NCBI GenBank assembly: GCA_030428945.1
Contig: JAUIEC010000010.1
Span: 62,001-126,000 of the forward strand
Direction: 5' to 3'
DNA length: 64,000 bases
Origin: Phycisphaerae bacterium
GTDB lineage: Bacteria; Planctomycetota; Phycisphaerae; UBA1845; Fen-1342
Both the position numbers and the translations under genes were made by a program. Below, piece by piece: positions 27,092 through 34,773 of this stretch. A model generated the notes under the pieces. That model made no database searches. It saw only the letters and a list, made by a program, of their open reading frames with translations, and had not been told where the DNA came from. The stretch's first letter is position 1, and each line of letters opens with the position of its first letter.

Positions 27092-27942
27092 GCGGGTTCC
27101 TCCTCGTTGCGGGTGTCGCTGGCTTCGGCGGGCGCCTCGAGCGTGTCGGCCTCGGCCGAGACGATCCGCGGGCGCGGATGCCCGTCAGCGGCGGTCCCGG
27201 CCGGGCCGTCCTCGTCGTCGGCGGGGACTTCGACCTGGCGGAAGAGATAGATTTCGTGGCCGACGCCGTCCTGCTCGGCGCGGACGACCTTGTTGCGGAT
27301 CAGTTCGAGGATGGCGAGGAAGACGCCGATGATCTCGGCCCGGTCGCGGCGTCCGGTCAGCATCTGGCGGAGCGAGACGGTCTGGTCCTCGTCGAGTCGG
27401 GCGACGATCCGGTCCATGTAGGCGGCGATCGGGGTGTCGTCGACGCGGACGTCGTGCGTGCTGCGCTGCCCGGTGGCGCTGAGGATCTTGCTGAAGGTCG
27501 AGACCAGGTCCCAGATCTCGGCCTCCTCGAGTTCCAGGCCCTGCATTTCGCGGGGCAGTTCGGCCGGAACGCGGACGTAGCGGCGCTGCCGTTCGGCCGC
27601 GGCCGAGCCGAGGGCCCGGGCGGCGTCCTTGAAGCGTTTGTATTCGAGCAGTTGGCGGACGAGCTGGGCGCGGGGGTCGTCGTCCTCGTCGTCGAGGGCT
27701 TCGACCGGCGGCGTCGGCAGCAGGGCGCGGGTCTTCATCTCGACGAGGGTGGTGGCCATCACGAGGAAGTCGCTGACGTTGTTGGGTTCGAGTTGTTCGA
27801 GTACGCGGATGAACTCGAGGTACTGGGCGGTGACGCGCGCGATCGGGATGTCCTCGACATCGAGTTCGTCGCGGCGAATCAGGTACAGCAGCAGGTCGAG
27901 GGGACCGCTGAAGATGTCGATCTGAACGCGGTAATCAGACAG
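27088..27942 (-). CDS. scpA: Segregation and condensation protein A, apparent CTG start
   Basis: The kleisin of the SMC-ScpAB condensin complex. Reading upstream of the first ATG restores the canonical N-terminus SDYRVQIDIFSGPLDLLLYL then IRRDELDVEDIPIARVTAQY, which contacts the SMC neck. The middle is DFLVMATTLVEMKTRALLP, and the C-terminal winged helix (about 190-250) includes DRAEIIGVFLAILELIRNK. No ATG, GTG or TTG precedes the conserved region; a CTG at 27942 sits eight bases after GGGAGG, giving 284 aa. It overlaps the trpS stop by eight bases. A start downstream (GTG/ATG near 27762) would remove the SMC-binding domain. An acidic C-terminal tail follows the winged helix. scpB and smc are not in the window. 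Confidence 0.88.
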   Translation of the reverse strand: MSDYRVQIDIFSGPLDLLLYLIRRDELDVEDIPIARVTAQYLEFIRVLEQLEPNNVSDFLVMATTLVEMKTRALLPTPPVEALDDEDDDPRAQLVRQLLEYKRFKDAARALGSAAAERQRRYVRVPAELPREMQGLELEEAEIWDLVSTFSKILSATGQRSTHDVRVDDTPIAAYMDRIVARLDEDQTVSLRQMLTGRRDRAEIIGVFLAILELIRNKVVRAEQDGVGHEIYLFRQVEVPADDEDGPAGTAADGHPRPRIVSAEADTLEAPAEASDTRNEEEPA

Positions 27943-28915
27943 GGGCCCGTCCTCCCGTGACGATGCCGCAGGCGGCCCGCACGTCTTCCATCACCGGTTC
28001 GGCGATGGCGCGGGCCTTCCGGGCGCCGGCCCGCAGTATATCCTCAACGTCGTCCGGGCGGGCGGCCCAGGCGGCCCGGGCTTCGCGGCGCGTTCCGAAC
28101 TGCTCTTCGTAGAGTTCGTAGACCCGCTTCTTGGCGTCGCCGTAGCCCATGCCCCCGGCCCGGTAGCGCTGGGCCCATTCGGGCAGTTCCTCGGCCGGGG
28201 CCAGCAGTTTCAGCAGGGCGAAGACGTTACAGGTCTCGGGGTCCTTGGGGTCCTCGACGGGCGTGCTGTCGGTCACGATCGCCATGATCCGCTTGCGGGT
28301 CGCCTTGGGTGCCCCGAACAGTTCGATCGTGTTGCCGTAGCTCTTGCTCATCTTCTGGCCGTCGATGCCGGGGACGACCGGGGCCTCGCCGAGCAGCGGT
28401 TCGGGGCGGACGAGCACGTCGCCGTAGATCGTGTTGAAGTGCCCGGCCATGTCCTGGGTCATCTCGATGTGCTGGACCTGGTCCTTGCCGACCGGGACGG
28501 CGTTGCTGCGATAGATCAGGATGTCGGCGGCCATCAGGATCGGGTAGCAGAACAGTCCCATCGAGGGGCTGATGCCGCGGGCGGTCTTGTCCTTGTAGGA
28601 GTGGGCCCGTTCGAGCAGGCCCTTGCCGGTGACGGTCGCGAGGATCCAGGTCAGTTCGGTGACTTCGGGGATGTCGCTCTGGCGGAACAGGCAGGCCTTC
28701 TCGGGATCGAGCCCCATCGCGAGGTAGTCGAGGGCGACGTCGCGGGTAAGCTGGACAAGCTGCTCGGGGTCCTGGACGCTGGTCAGCGTGTGATAGTTTG
28801 CGATAAAGTAGAGCGCTTCGTACTGGTGCTGCAATTCGATGTGCTGGCGCATGGCACCGAAGTAGTTGCCCAGATGGAGGGCGCCGGAAGGTTGAATTCC
28901 GGAAAGAACCCGCAT
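27935..28915 (-). CDS. trpS: Tryptophanyl-tRNA synthetase
   Basis: A class I aminoacyl-tRNA synthetase charging tRNA-Trp. The 326-aa protein begins MRVLSGIQPSGALHLGNYFG, with the HIGH-equivalent LHLGN, and carries GQKMSKSYGN as KMSKS motif. The substrate region MAADILIYRSNAVPVGKDQV is intact, and length matches bacterial TrpRS. The ATG at 28915 has GGAG eight bases upstream; the longer in-frame extension is rejected because it precedes the canonical start. It is the first gene of the trpS-scpA-ridA-ROK group and overlaps scpA by eight bases. It is divergent from the ferredoxin-NADP reductase, with 110 bases between starts. Confidence 0.97.
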   Translation of the reverse strand: MRVLSGIQPSGALHLGNYFGAMRQHIELQHQYEALYFIANYHTLTSVQDPEQLVQLTRDVALDYLAMGLDPEKACLFRQSDIPEVTELTWILATVTGKGLLERAHSYKDKTARGISPSMGLFCYPILMAADILIYRSNAVPVGKDQVQHIEMTQDMAGHFNTIYGDVLVRPEPLLGEAPVVPGIDGQKMSKSYGNTIELFGAPKATRKRIMAIVTDSTPVEDPKDPETCNVFALLKLLAPAEELPEWAQRYRAGGMGYGDAKKRVYELYEEQFGTRREARAAWAARPDDVEDILRAGARKARAIAEPVMEDVRAACGIVTGGRAPV

Positions 28916-29025
28916 GCGAATGCTCCGTTGTCGTCGCGGGACGCGTGGCGGATCCGCCGCGCCGTCCGGGCTGCTGTTGACCAACTTCTACCTGCTGCCG
29001 AGCGTCGCGGAAAGGCCTGCCGAAC

Positions 29026-29817
29026 ATGTCAGACCCGTACAATGCCACGATTACGCGGATCGACGAGTTTAACGAGTACCTGGCGGTATTTCACATCAAG
29101 CCCGACGAAGGCGAGGTCCCCGCGTTCGAGCCCGGCCAGTTCACCACGCTCGGACTGATCGACCCGCAGGCCGAACCGAAGATCGGCAAGGACGGCCAGC
29201 CGAAACCGAAGCTGATCAAGCGGGCCTACTCGATCGGTTCGTCCAGCGGGCGCCGCGACCAGATGGAGTTCTTCATCATCCTGGTCGAGGACGGCGCCCT
29301 GACACCGCTGCTCTGGAAGGTCGGCGTCGGCGGACGGATCTGGATGTCCAGCAAGATCTCCGGCGATTTCACGCTCGAGTCGGTCCCGGACGGCAAGGAT
29401 CTCGTGCTCGTCTCGACCGGCACCGGGCTGGCCCCCTACATCTCGATGATGCGCCGCTACCACGCCGAGCGGCGCTGGAACCGCTGGGTGATCATCAACG
29501 GCGTCCGCTACGCCAAGGATTTCGGCTACGTCGATGAACTGCGGGCGATGGAGGCCGCCCACGACGACCTGGTCTACCTGCCGCTGGCCACCCGCGACGA
29601 CACCTGGACCGGCCTCAAGGGCCGCGTTCCGACCATCCTCGAACCGGAAGCCTTCCGCACCCACGCCGGCGCTCCGCTCGACCCGGACCAGTCCCACGTG
29701 TTCCTCTGCGGCAACCCCCAGATGATCGACGACGTCGAAGCCGGCCTGCTCGACCGCGGCTTCACCACCCACAAGAAACGCGAACCCGGCAACATCCACC
29801 TGGAGCGCTACTGGTAG
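29026..29817 (+). CDS. fpr: Ferredoxin/flavodoxin-NADP reductase
   Basis: The 263-aa flavoprotein has the FAD-binding RAYSIGSS motif, the pyridine-nucleotide motif STGTGLAPYISM and VFLCGNPQMIDD, and ends in LERYW with the C-terminal aromatic residue typical of bacterial Fpr reductases. It moves electrons between NADPH and ferredoxin or flavodoxin in the cytoplasm, serving redox homeostasis or oxidative-stress defence. The insert EPKIGKDGQPKPKL between the first strands and the FAD motif is somewhat longer than usual. GGAAAGG lies upstream of the ATG. No terminator with a good stem follows, although a run of nine T occurs near 29907. Confidence 0.92.
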   Translation: MSDPYNATITRIDEFNEYLAVFHIKPDEGEVPAFEPGQFTTLGLIDPQAEPKIGKDGQPKPKLIKRAYSIGSSSGRRDQMEFFIILVEDGALTPLLWKVGVGGRIWMSSKISGDFTLESVPDGKDLVLVSTGTGLAPYISMMRRYHAERRWNRWVIINGVRYAKDFGYVDELRAMEAAHDDLVYLPLATRDDTWTGLKGRVPTILEPEAFRTHAGAPLDPDQSHVFLCGNPQMIDDVEAGLLDRGFTTHKKREPGNIHLERYW

Positions 29818-29962
29818 GTCCGCCGGGCGCGGCCTTTCCGCGCCGGGACCCCACTCTCAGGCGAGCAAAACCGGGACCCTCCCGCACTTCGACTGTGGCC
29901 GGGACGTTTTTTTTTCCGATCACGTGTAAGACTGCGGCGCGGGTTGGCCAATCCATTCCAGC

Positions 29963-29995
29963 GACGCTCGGGAGCGTCCGGGTGCCCTGGCACCC
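29963..29995. other. Two tandem small hairpins upstream of the GSGD lipoprotein gene
   Basis: GACGCT/AGCGTC (29963-29978, four-base loop) is followed two bases later by GGGTGCC/GGCACCC (29980-29995, two-base loop). They lie about 60 bases before the lipoprotein start and could be operator half-sites, transcript structures in the leader, or the end of the preceding unit. No U-tract follows them. Confidence 0.5.
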
Positions 29996-30057
29996 GTGAT
30001 CTGCGGCCGTTGCGCCGGCAGTTCGGTACATGTTCGGTCCGTTAAGGAGACGTTCGA

Positions 30058-31464
30058 ATGAAGAAGTGGATGTGCGTAGGAACCCTGGTCCTGGCCGCGA
30101 GCCTGATTGCCACGACCGGCGGCTGCCCGGCTCTGTTCGGGGTGCCCAACGGTGACATGATGGGGGATGGCTCGGGCGACGGCTCCGGCGACGGCTCCGG
30201 TGACGGCTCGGGCGATGGCAGTGGCGACGGGTCCGGCGACGGCAGCGGCGACGGCTCGGGTGATGGCTCGGGCGACGGGTCCGGCACCGGCGGTCTGACC
30301 TTCAAGAAGACCAGCATCGACGTCCGGCACGACGCCGGCCTGCAGTGCGGCGAGGACCTGATTGCCTTCGGGACCGGTTCGCTCAGCGGTGTCAGCTACA
30401 TCATGCCGTCGGCCGGCGAGACGCCGACCGCCCTGGGTGACGACTACGACAGCGGCGCCTTCCGTGTCGGTGGCCGCAACATCTACCTGCCGAACGGCGT
30501 GACCAGCGGCAGTTCGTTCCAGATGTCGGTCTACAACGTCGACACGATGAAGACCACGACCTTCCCCGAGAACGAGATTCGTCTGCGCAACATCCTGGAT
30601 CCCCGGGCCGCCGGCGGGATCGAGGCGGACGGCAACTACTGCGTGGTGATCAACGACAAGAACAGCGTCGATGACGAGAAGATCCTCAAGGTGATCGACG
30701 CCAGCATGGATCCGCCGGTCCTGATCGCTTTCGACACCAACCCGACCGACTTCTCGAACCAGGTCGACCAGGTTGCGATCGACGCCGAGACCAAGACCGT
30801 CGTCGCGATCGACGGCGACATGATCTACGTCTACGACATCGACAACCCGATGGCCGCCCCGACCGTCTGGGACCTCGGCAACGGTGGTCGCGGCCTCGAT
30901 GACGAGCGCGTCGGTCTCAGTGGCGGCTACCTGTTCTGCGGCGTCAGCCAGAGCACCGGCCCGGCCCACGCCACGATGATCAACATCAGCGACGGCAGCT
31001 TCGCCGAAGCCAACGGTCCGGACGCGCAGCGCGAGTACGCCATCGGCGGCATGCTCTACCACTACTACGCCAACGACACCGCGGCCGACAGCCTCGGCGG
31101 TTCGGCCCGCAGTGCGGTCGGCACCGTTCCGAACCAGGCCAACACCAAGGTCACGCCCGAGCAGTACCTCGACGGCTCGACCACCAACAACGGCGCCCTG
31201 GGCTACAACCAGACGACGTCGATCACCCCGAGCGGCAGCTACATCTTCACGGCCGGCAGCACCAGCCTCGGCTCGGGCGAGTTCCTGCAGTACTCGACCG
31301 GCGGCAACTGGACCGCCCCGGCCGATGCGACCGGGACCTCCGAGTACGGCATCCCGGCCACCGACGTCCACTGCAGCGACGACTGCGTCGCGTACAAGAC
31401 GGCCGACGAAACCACGGCCGGCACGGACACCAAGCTGGGCTACGCGGTCCTGAACGGCAACTAA
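30058..31464 (+). CDS. Lipoprotein with GSGD repeat linker and beta-propeller-like domain
   Basis: The signal peptide ends ATTGGC, a lipobox. Residues about 37-78 are ten or so DGSG repeats, an acidic flexible linker. The remaining 390 residues have recurring strands (for example TKTVVAIDGDMIYVYDIDNP and GGYLFCGVSQSTGPAHATMI) with blade-like spacing, suggesting a propeller, plus cysteines near the end (VHCSDDCVAY). The product would be surface- or periplasm-tethered by a spacer. No enzyme motif is recognised. Codon use looks like the neighbours. AAGGAG lies about nine bases before the ATG. It has its own strong terminator at 31494. Confidence 0.85.
   Translation: MKKWMCVGTLVLAASLIATTGGCPALFGVPNGDMMGDGSGDGSGDGSGDGSGDGSGDGSGDGSGDGSGDGSGDGSGTGGLTFKKTSIDVRHDAGLQCGEDLIAFGTGSLSGVSYIMPSAGETPTALGDDYDSGAFRVGGRNIYLPNGVTSGSSFQMSVYNVDTMKTTTFPENEIRLRNILDPRAAGGIEADGNYCVVINDKNSVDDEKILKVIDASMDPPVLIAFDTNPTDFSNQVDQVAIDAETKTVVAIDGDMIYVYDIDNPMAAPTVWDLGNGGRGLDDERVGLSGGYLFCGVSQSTGPAHATMINISDGSFAEANGPDAQREYAIGGMLYHYYANDTAADSLGGSARSAVGTVPNQANTKVTPEQYLDGSTTNNGALGYNQTTSITPSGSYIFTAGSTSLGSGEFLQYSTGGNWTAPADATGTSEYGIPATDVHCSDDCVAYKTADETTAGTDTKLGYAVLNGN
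30166..30285 (+). repeat. In-frame GGCTCSGGYGAY-type microsatellite (GSGD)
   Basis: About ten copies of a 12-base, four-codon unit (Gly-Ser-Gly-Asp) run in tandem within the lipoprotein gene. Synonymous differences between units (TCG, TCC, AGC for Ser) show it is not freshly expanded, but unit number could still change by slippage without breaking the frame. Confidence 0.85.
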
Positions 31465-31493
31465 GCCGGACAACCGCCAAGTCGCGAACAACA

Positions 31494-31534
31494 GGGCGCC
31501 GTCGAGCACAGGCTCGGCGGCGTCCTTTTTCTTA
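31494..31534 (+). terminator. Intrinsic terminator of the GSGD lipoprotein gene
   Basis: A stem of about 14 pairs (GGGCGCCGTCGAGC at 31494-31507 with GCTCGGCGGCGTCC at 31512-31525, two G-U pairs, four-base loop) is followed by TTTTTCTT. This is the clearest factor-independent terminator in the window. The octamer repeat array begins directly after the T-tract. Confidence 0.9.
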
Positions 31535-31592
31535 GTAAGCAAGTGAGCAAGTAAGCAAGTGAGCAAGTAAGCAGGTCCGCAAGTATGCAGGT
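31534..31592 (+). repeat. TRAGCARG octamer array after the terminator
   Basis: Units alternate between AGTAAGCA and AGTGAGCA, then decay (AGGTCCGCAAGTATGC). Every unit carries TAA or TGA, and because eight is not a multiple of three the array stops translation in all frames. The stretch 31593-31670 that follows consists of related GGGGTGCGTCCTC units. Confidence 0.85.
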
Positions 31593-31670
31593 GCGCACGC
31601 GGGACGCGGGGTGCGTCCTCGGGGTGCGACGCGGGGTGCTCCTCGGGGTGCGTCCTCGGCCCGGAACGTA

Positions 31671-31804
31671 GGGTGCGTCATCGACGCGGCAGACCGCGGC
31701 CGCATGCAACGCGGGCGCCGCGGGCGTCGATGCCGCACCGCGTGGCAGCCGCACGCAGTCCCCCACCCTTCCGCTCGCTGCGCTCGCTCAAGGGTAGGGC
31801 ACCC
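31671..31804 (-). repeat. 134-bp composite palindromic element, inverted copy
   Basis: Read on the minus strand it starts GGTGCCCTACCCTT, passes through GAGCGCAGCGAGCGG and GGGGACTGC, and ends in the palindromic half GGTGCGGCATCGACG to GATGACGCACCCT. The copy at 32982-33115 has the same length and order. The outer ends are imperfect inverted repeats (GGTGC..CATC type), so the unit resembles a MITE or REP-like element, though no target duplication or transposase is visible. Confidence 0.8.
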
Positions 31805-31805
31805 G

Positions 31806-32012
31806 GGCTTCCGACTTCCCGTTCCAGTTCCCGTTCCTGTTCCCGTTCCCGTTCCTGTTCCCTGTTCCCGGTTCCCTGTTCCCTTCCCCGGCCCCTTGTT
31901 CCCTTCTCCGGCCCTGTTCCCTTCCCCGGCCCCGGGGTCCTTCCCCCACCGCTGTTCCCTTCCCCCGCCGCTGTTCTCTTCCCTCGGCCTCCGTTCTCTG
32001 TTCGTCGCGGGG
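31806..32012. repeat. Pyrimidine-rich heptamer array upstream of the 32026 gene
   Basis: About 200 bases of TTCCCGTTCC and TGTTCCC-like units, decaying toward the start codon at 32026. This is the reverse complement class of GGGAACA. It has no facing purine arm nearby, and the octamers at 31534 are of another class. Together with 31494-31804 it fills the 560-base gap before the next gene. Confidence 0.8.
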
Positions 32013-32025
32013 TTCCGATCGTAGC

Positions 32026-32847
32026 ATGCCGCGTATGCCTGATTCGCCGGACACTGAAAGCCGTGATCCGCGTCCGGCCGTCGTGGTTGCGCTGCAGTCG
32101 AGTTTCTCGTCGGTGCGGGAGATCCGTGCGCCGCATCTGCCGGAGGAACTGCACGAACCGATCCGGGCGGCCGGGGCGGCTTGGCGGGATCCGAAGGCGG
32201 TGGCCCGCCGCCTCGACGAACTGCGACAGCAGCACGACCTGCCGGGCCTGGCGATCTGGTACGCGCTCGAGAAGAACGCGCCGACCGTCCCGCAGCCGCT
32301 CGACCTGCCGTTCGAACCGCTGGAACTCGACGAGGGGCGGGCGCCGCTGGCCGAACTGGTGGCCGAGGCGCAGGCCGACGAGCAGACCCGCCGCAGCAAC
32401 GCGTTCCGGCGCGGGCTGGTGCGGATCGGCCTGCCGGTCTTCGTGCTGCTGCCGCAACTGTTCAACGGTGTGACCCAGATCCTGATTCATCGCAGCCGTT
32501 CGGTTGTGCTGCTGTGGGTCGGCATCATCGGTGTGCTGGTGCTGGCGTTCGGGCTGGTCTGGTGGCTGGCCGACGACTGGTTCATCGTCCCGGGCGGGAT
32601 CGTTGTCCGCCGGCGCCTGATCGGGCGGGTCGGCGAGCGCCTGCGGCTCTACACCCCGGCCGACGCGCTGCTGATCATCCGCCAGAACCAGCCCGGCTAC
32701 ATCCTCGAAATCTGGCAGGACGGGCGTCCGCGCCAGCGAAAGGTCACCGAACTCGAAGCGGCCGCCGCGCTGGGCGCCTGGCAGAGCAAACTGCCACCAC
32801 CGGACCTGTCGCAACTCTCCGACCTGATGCACGCGGGGGAGAGGTAG
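32026..32847 (+). CDS. Membrane protein with C-terminal GG-VVR-TPADA domain
   Basis: The 273-aa protein has a cytoplasmic N-terminal half of charged helices, two membrane helices near 145-185 (LPVFVLLPQLFNGV and VVLLWVGIIGVLVLAFGLVWWLA), and a C-terminal domain beginning WFIVPGGIVVRRRL, with LRLYTPADALLIIRQ and LSQLSDLM. The same pattern appears in the 42819-43808 protein (WLLVNGGLVVR, FTPADATIVY, EQLSDW), so the two are paralogs sharing a small membrane-proximal, perhaps PH-like, domain. Function is unknown. Start ATG at 32026 or 32035; no strong ribosome-binding site is seen because repeats border the gene. Its last ten codons recur downstream at 33120. Confidence 0.75.
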   Translation: MPRMPDSPDTESRDPRPAVVVALQSSFSSVREIRAPHLPEELHEPIRAAGAAWRDPKAVARRLDELRQQHDLPGLAIWYALEKNAPTVPQPLDLPFEPLELDEGRAPLAELVAEAQADEQTRRSNAFRRGLVRIGLPVFVLLPQLFNGVTQILIHRSRSVVLLWVGIIGVLVLAFGLVWWLADDWFIVPGGIVVRRRLIGRVGERLRLYTPADALLIIRQNQPGYILEIWQDGRPRQRKVTELEAAAALGAWQSKLPPPDLSQLSDLMHAGER

Positions 32848-33253
32848 CGGGGGGAAGGGAACAGGGAACCGGGAACAGGGAACAGGGGGTTCCGCTGCGC
32901 TCTGGCCGGGGCCTGCTTTCGACGCGCTTGCGGCCGTGCTGCCTGCTCCCTTGCTCACTTGCTTACTTGCTTACTCCTCGGGGTGCCCCATCCTTGAGTG
33001 AGCGCAGCGAGCGGAAGGGTGGGGGACTGCATGCTGCTGCCACGCGGTGCGGCATCGACGCGCGCAGCGTTGCGGGTCAACCAAAAGCGCCGCGACGGCG
33101 TCGATGACGCACCCTACACCTCCGACCTGATGCACACGGGGGAGAGGTAGCGGGGGGAAGGGAACAGGGAACCGGGAACGGGGAACAGGGGGTTCCGCGG
33201 CGCTCTGGCCGGGGCCTGCTTTCGAAGCGCTTGCTGCCGTGCTGCCTGCTCCC
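32817..33253 (+). repeat. Duplicated repeat module including the 3' end of the preceding gene
   Basis: Segment 32817-32950 recurs at 33120-33253, offset exactly 303 bases, with five mismatches in 134. Each copy holds the gene's last ten codons (LSDLMHAGER, TSDLMHTGER in the copy), the TAG, a GGGGGAAGGGAACAGGG purine array, a GTTCCGC core with CTCTGGCCGGGGCCTGC, and a GCTGCCTGCTCCC end. Pyrimidine arms then differ: TRAGCARG class after copy 1, GGGAGCSA class after copy 2. Confidence 0.9.
32982..33115 (+). repeat. 134-bp composite palindromic element, direct copy
   Basis: It is located inside the 303-base duplicated interval, between the two copies of the gene end. Its first half (32982-33030) carries GAGCGCAGCGAGCGG and is also found alone at 9419-9466 (inverted) and 37861-37908. 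Its second half (33046-33115) is the palindrome GGTGCGGCATCGACG to GATGACGCACCCT. Compare 31671-31804. Confidence 0.85.
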
Positions 33254-33362
33254 TCCCTTGCTCCCTCGCTCCCTTGCTCCCTTGCTCCCTCGGTCCCTGG
33301 CTCCCTGGCTCCCTCGCTCCCTGGCTCCCTCGCTCCCGCTCCCTGCCCCCCGGCTCCCTCGC
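33254..33362. repeat. TSGCTCCC octamer array upstream of ctaA
   Basis: About thirteen units of TCGCTCCC/TGGCTCCC/TTGCTCCC run to about 55 bases before the ctaA start codon. It is the reverse complement of the GGGAGCSA class used in the moxR module. Confidence 0.85.
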
Positions 33363-33417
33363 GGGCCGACTTGCGTTAGAATCCTCCAGCAGTCAGCCGG
33401 TTCGGCGGGAGGATGGC

Positions 33418-34773
33418 ATGAGCATGACGGAGTCCGCGGCCGACGCTGCGGCGTTGCAGACGGTCGAGGGAACGGCGTCCGAGGCCTGGGGCGAGCGACT
33501 GACCATCGGATTCGGCATGGCGGCCGCGATGTGGGGCGTCGGATTCCTCGCCCGCCTCCCGGAGGTGGAACTGCCCGGCGCGGTCGTGTTCATCGTCCTG
33601 CACGCCTGCCTGCTGCTCGGCGGTCTGCTGGCCGGCAGCATCGCCCGGGCGGCCCAGGCCGGGCTGATCACCGGCCTGATCAATCTCCTGATCCTCGGCG
33701 CGGTCCTGCGGAACCTCGACGGAACCTTCAACCAGTACGCACTGCTCTGGGTGCCCGCGACGCTGGCGCTGTCCGCCGGCCTCGCGGCCCTCGGCCGCGC
33801 GCTGGCGGGCGAGCGGCACCGTTCGGTCGATGGCGATCCCTGGCCGATGCGCTTCGGGCTGGTCACGATCGGCGCGACGCTGCTGCTGATCGGCGTCGGC
33901 GGCAGCGTCACCGGCTACGAGGCCGGCCTGGCCGTCCCCGACTGGCCGAACTCGTTCCGTTACAACATGTTCCTGTTCCCGCTGGCGAAGATGACCGGCG
34001 GAATCTACTTCGAACACGCCCATCGCCTGCTTGGCACGCTCGTCGGTCTGACCACGCTGGTCTTCATGATCTACGTGGCCGGCTTCCGTGAACAACGCAC
34101 GTGGCTGCGGGTGGCGATCGTGATCGCCTTCGTACTCGTCTGCGTGCAGGGCCTGCTCGGCGGCCTGCGCGTCACGGGCCGGCTGACGACCTCGATGGAC
34201 GCGGCCGACCTGGCGCCGAACACGACCTACGCGATGATCCACGGAACGCTGGCACAGGTGTTCTTCTCGCTGCTGGTGCTGGTGACCTGCGCGCTTTCGC
34301 GGACCTGGCAGCGCAGTCCGCAGATCGCCGGCGGCTGGAGCCGCAACGGCGTCCTGGCGATCCTGCTCGTGCTGGTGCAGATCCTGCTCGGGGCGATCCT
34401 GCGGCACGGCGAGGCCACCTGGGCATTGCATCTGCATTACACGCTGGCGCTGTTCGTCGCGATCGTCGTCGGCCTGCTGGCGATTCGCAGTTGGGGACAG
34501 GAGCAGCAGCGACCCGTCGCGTCGCTCGGCCTCGCTCTGCTCTGGACGCTCGGCGCCCAGTTGCTGCTGGGTTTCATGGCCCTGGCCGCGATCATGATCG
34601 ACACCAGTGAGGACGGACCGCATTCGCTGCAGGTGATCGTCACGACTCTGCACCAGACGATGGGCGCCATCCTGCTGGGGGCCTGTGTCGGCGTGGTCGC
34701 CTGGCGCCATCGACTCGGCGTGGATCGTCCCGGCCCCGTGGTCGAGACGGATGCGATGGCTTCGCAGGCATGA
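33418..34773 (+). CDS. ctaA: Heme A synthase (CtaA/COX15) with extra N-terminal membrane domain
   Basis: CtaA oxidises the heme O methyl group to make heme A for cytochrome oxidase. The 451-aa protein has the family core from about residue 140: GSVTGYEAGLAVPDWPNSF, FEHAHRLLGTLVGL, MIHGTLAQVFFSL, ALHLHYTLALF and TLHQTMGAILLGA, containing the four heme-ligand histidines. Before it are four extra hydrophobic helices (about 30-130) not found in ordinary CtaA (about 310-350 aa). ATG at 33418 has GGGAGG five bases upstream; the in-frame upstream ORF is a translated repeat. Its stop overlaps the next gene by four bases. No oxidase or ctaB genes are visible. Confidence 0.9.
   Translation: MSMTESAADAAALQTVEGTASEAWGERLTIGFGMAAAMWGVGFLARLPEVELPGAVVFIVLHACLLLGGLLAGSIARAAQAGLITGLINLLILGAVLRNLDGTFNQYALLWVPATLALSAGLAALGRALAGERHRSVDGDPWPMRFGLVTIGATLLLIGVGGSVTGYEAGLAVPDWPNSFRYNMFLFPLAKMTGGIYFEHAHRLLGTLVGLTTLVFMIYVAGFREQRTWLRVAIVIAFVLVCVQGLLGGLRVTGRLTTSMDAADLAPNTTYAMIHGTLAQVFFSLLVLVTCALSRTWQRSPQIAGGWSRNGVLAILLVLVQILLGAILRHGEATWALHLHYTLALFVAIVVGLLAIRSWGQEQQRPVASLGLALLWTLGAQLLLGFMALAAIMIDTSEDGPHSLQVIVTTLHQTMGAILLGACVGVVAWRHRLGVDRPGPVVETDAMASQA

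Noticed and set aside
29880-29935. Intrinsic terminator after the ferredoxin-NADP reductase gene, suggested by a run of T near 29907
   Set aside because: No convincing stem precedes the T run; CCGGGAC repeats there are direct, not inverted.
31534-31592. Possible CRISPR array from the regular octamers
   Set aside because: Units are 8 bp without spacers and no cas genes are present; the other arrays (7-8 bp) fail for the same reason.
31611-32024. Open frame with VPVPVPVP and SERSERKGGG-like peptides
   Set aside because: These peptides are translations of the intergenic repeats (also at 9194, 31678, 32181, 37731) and have no independent coding support.
33274-33417. N-terminal extension of CtaA rich in SLAPWLPRS
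   Set aside because: It is the translated TSGCTCCC repeat; the ATG at 33418 has a proper ribosome-binding site and the family alignment starts after it.
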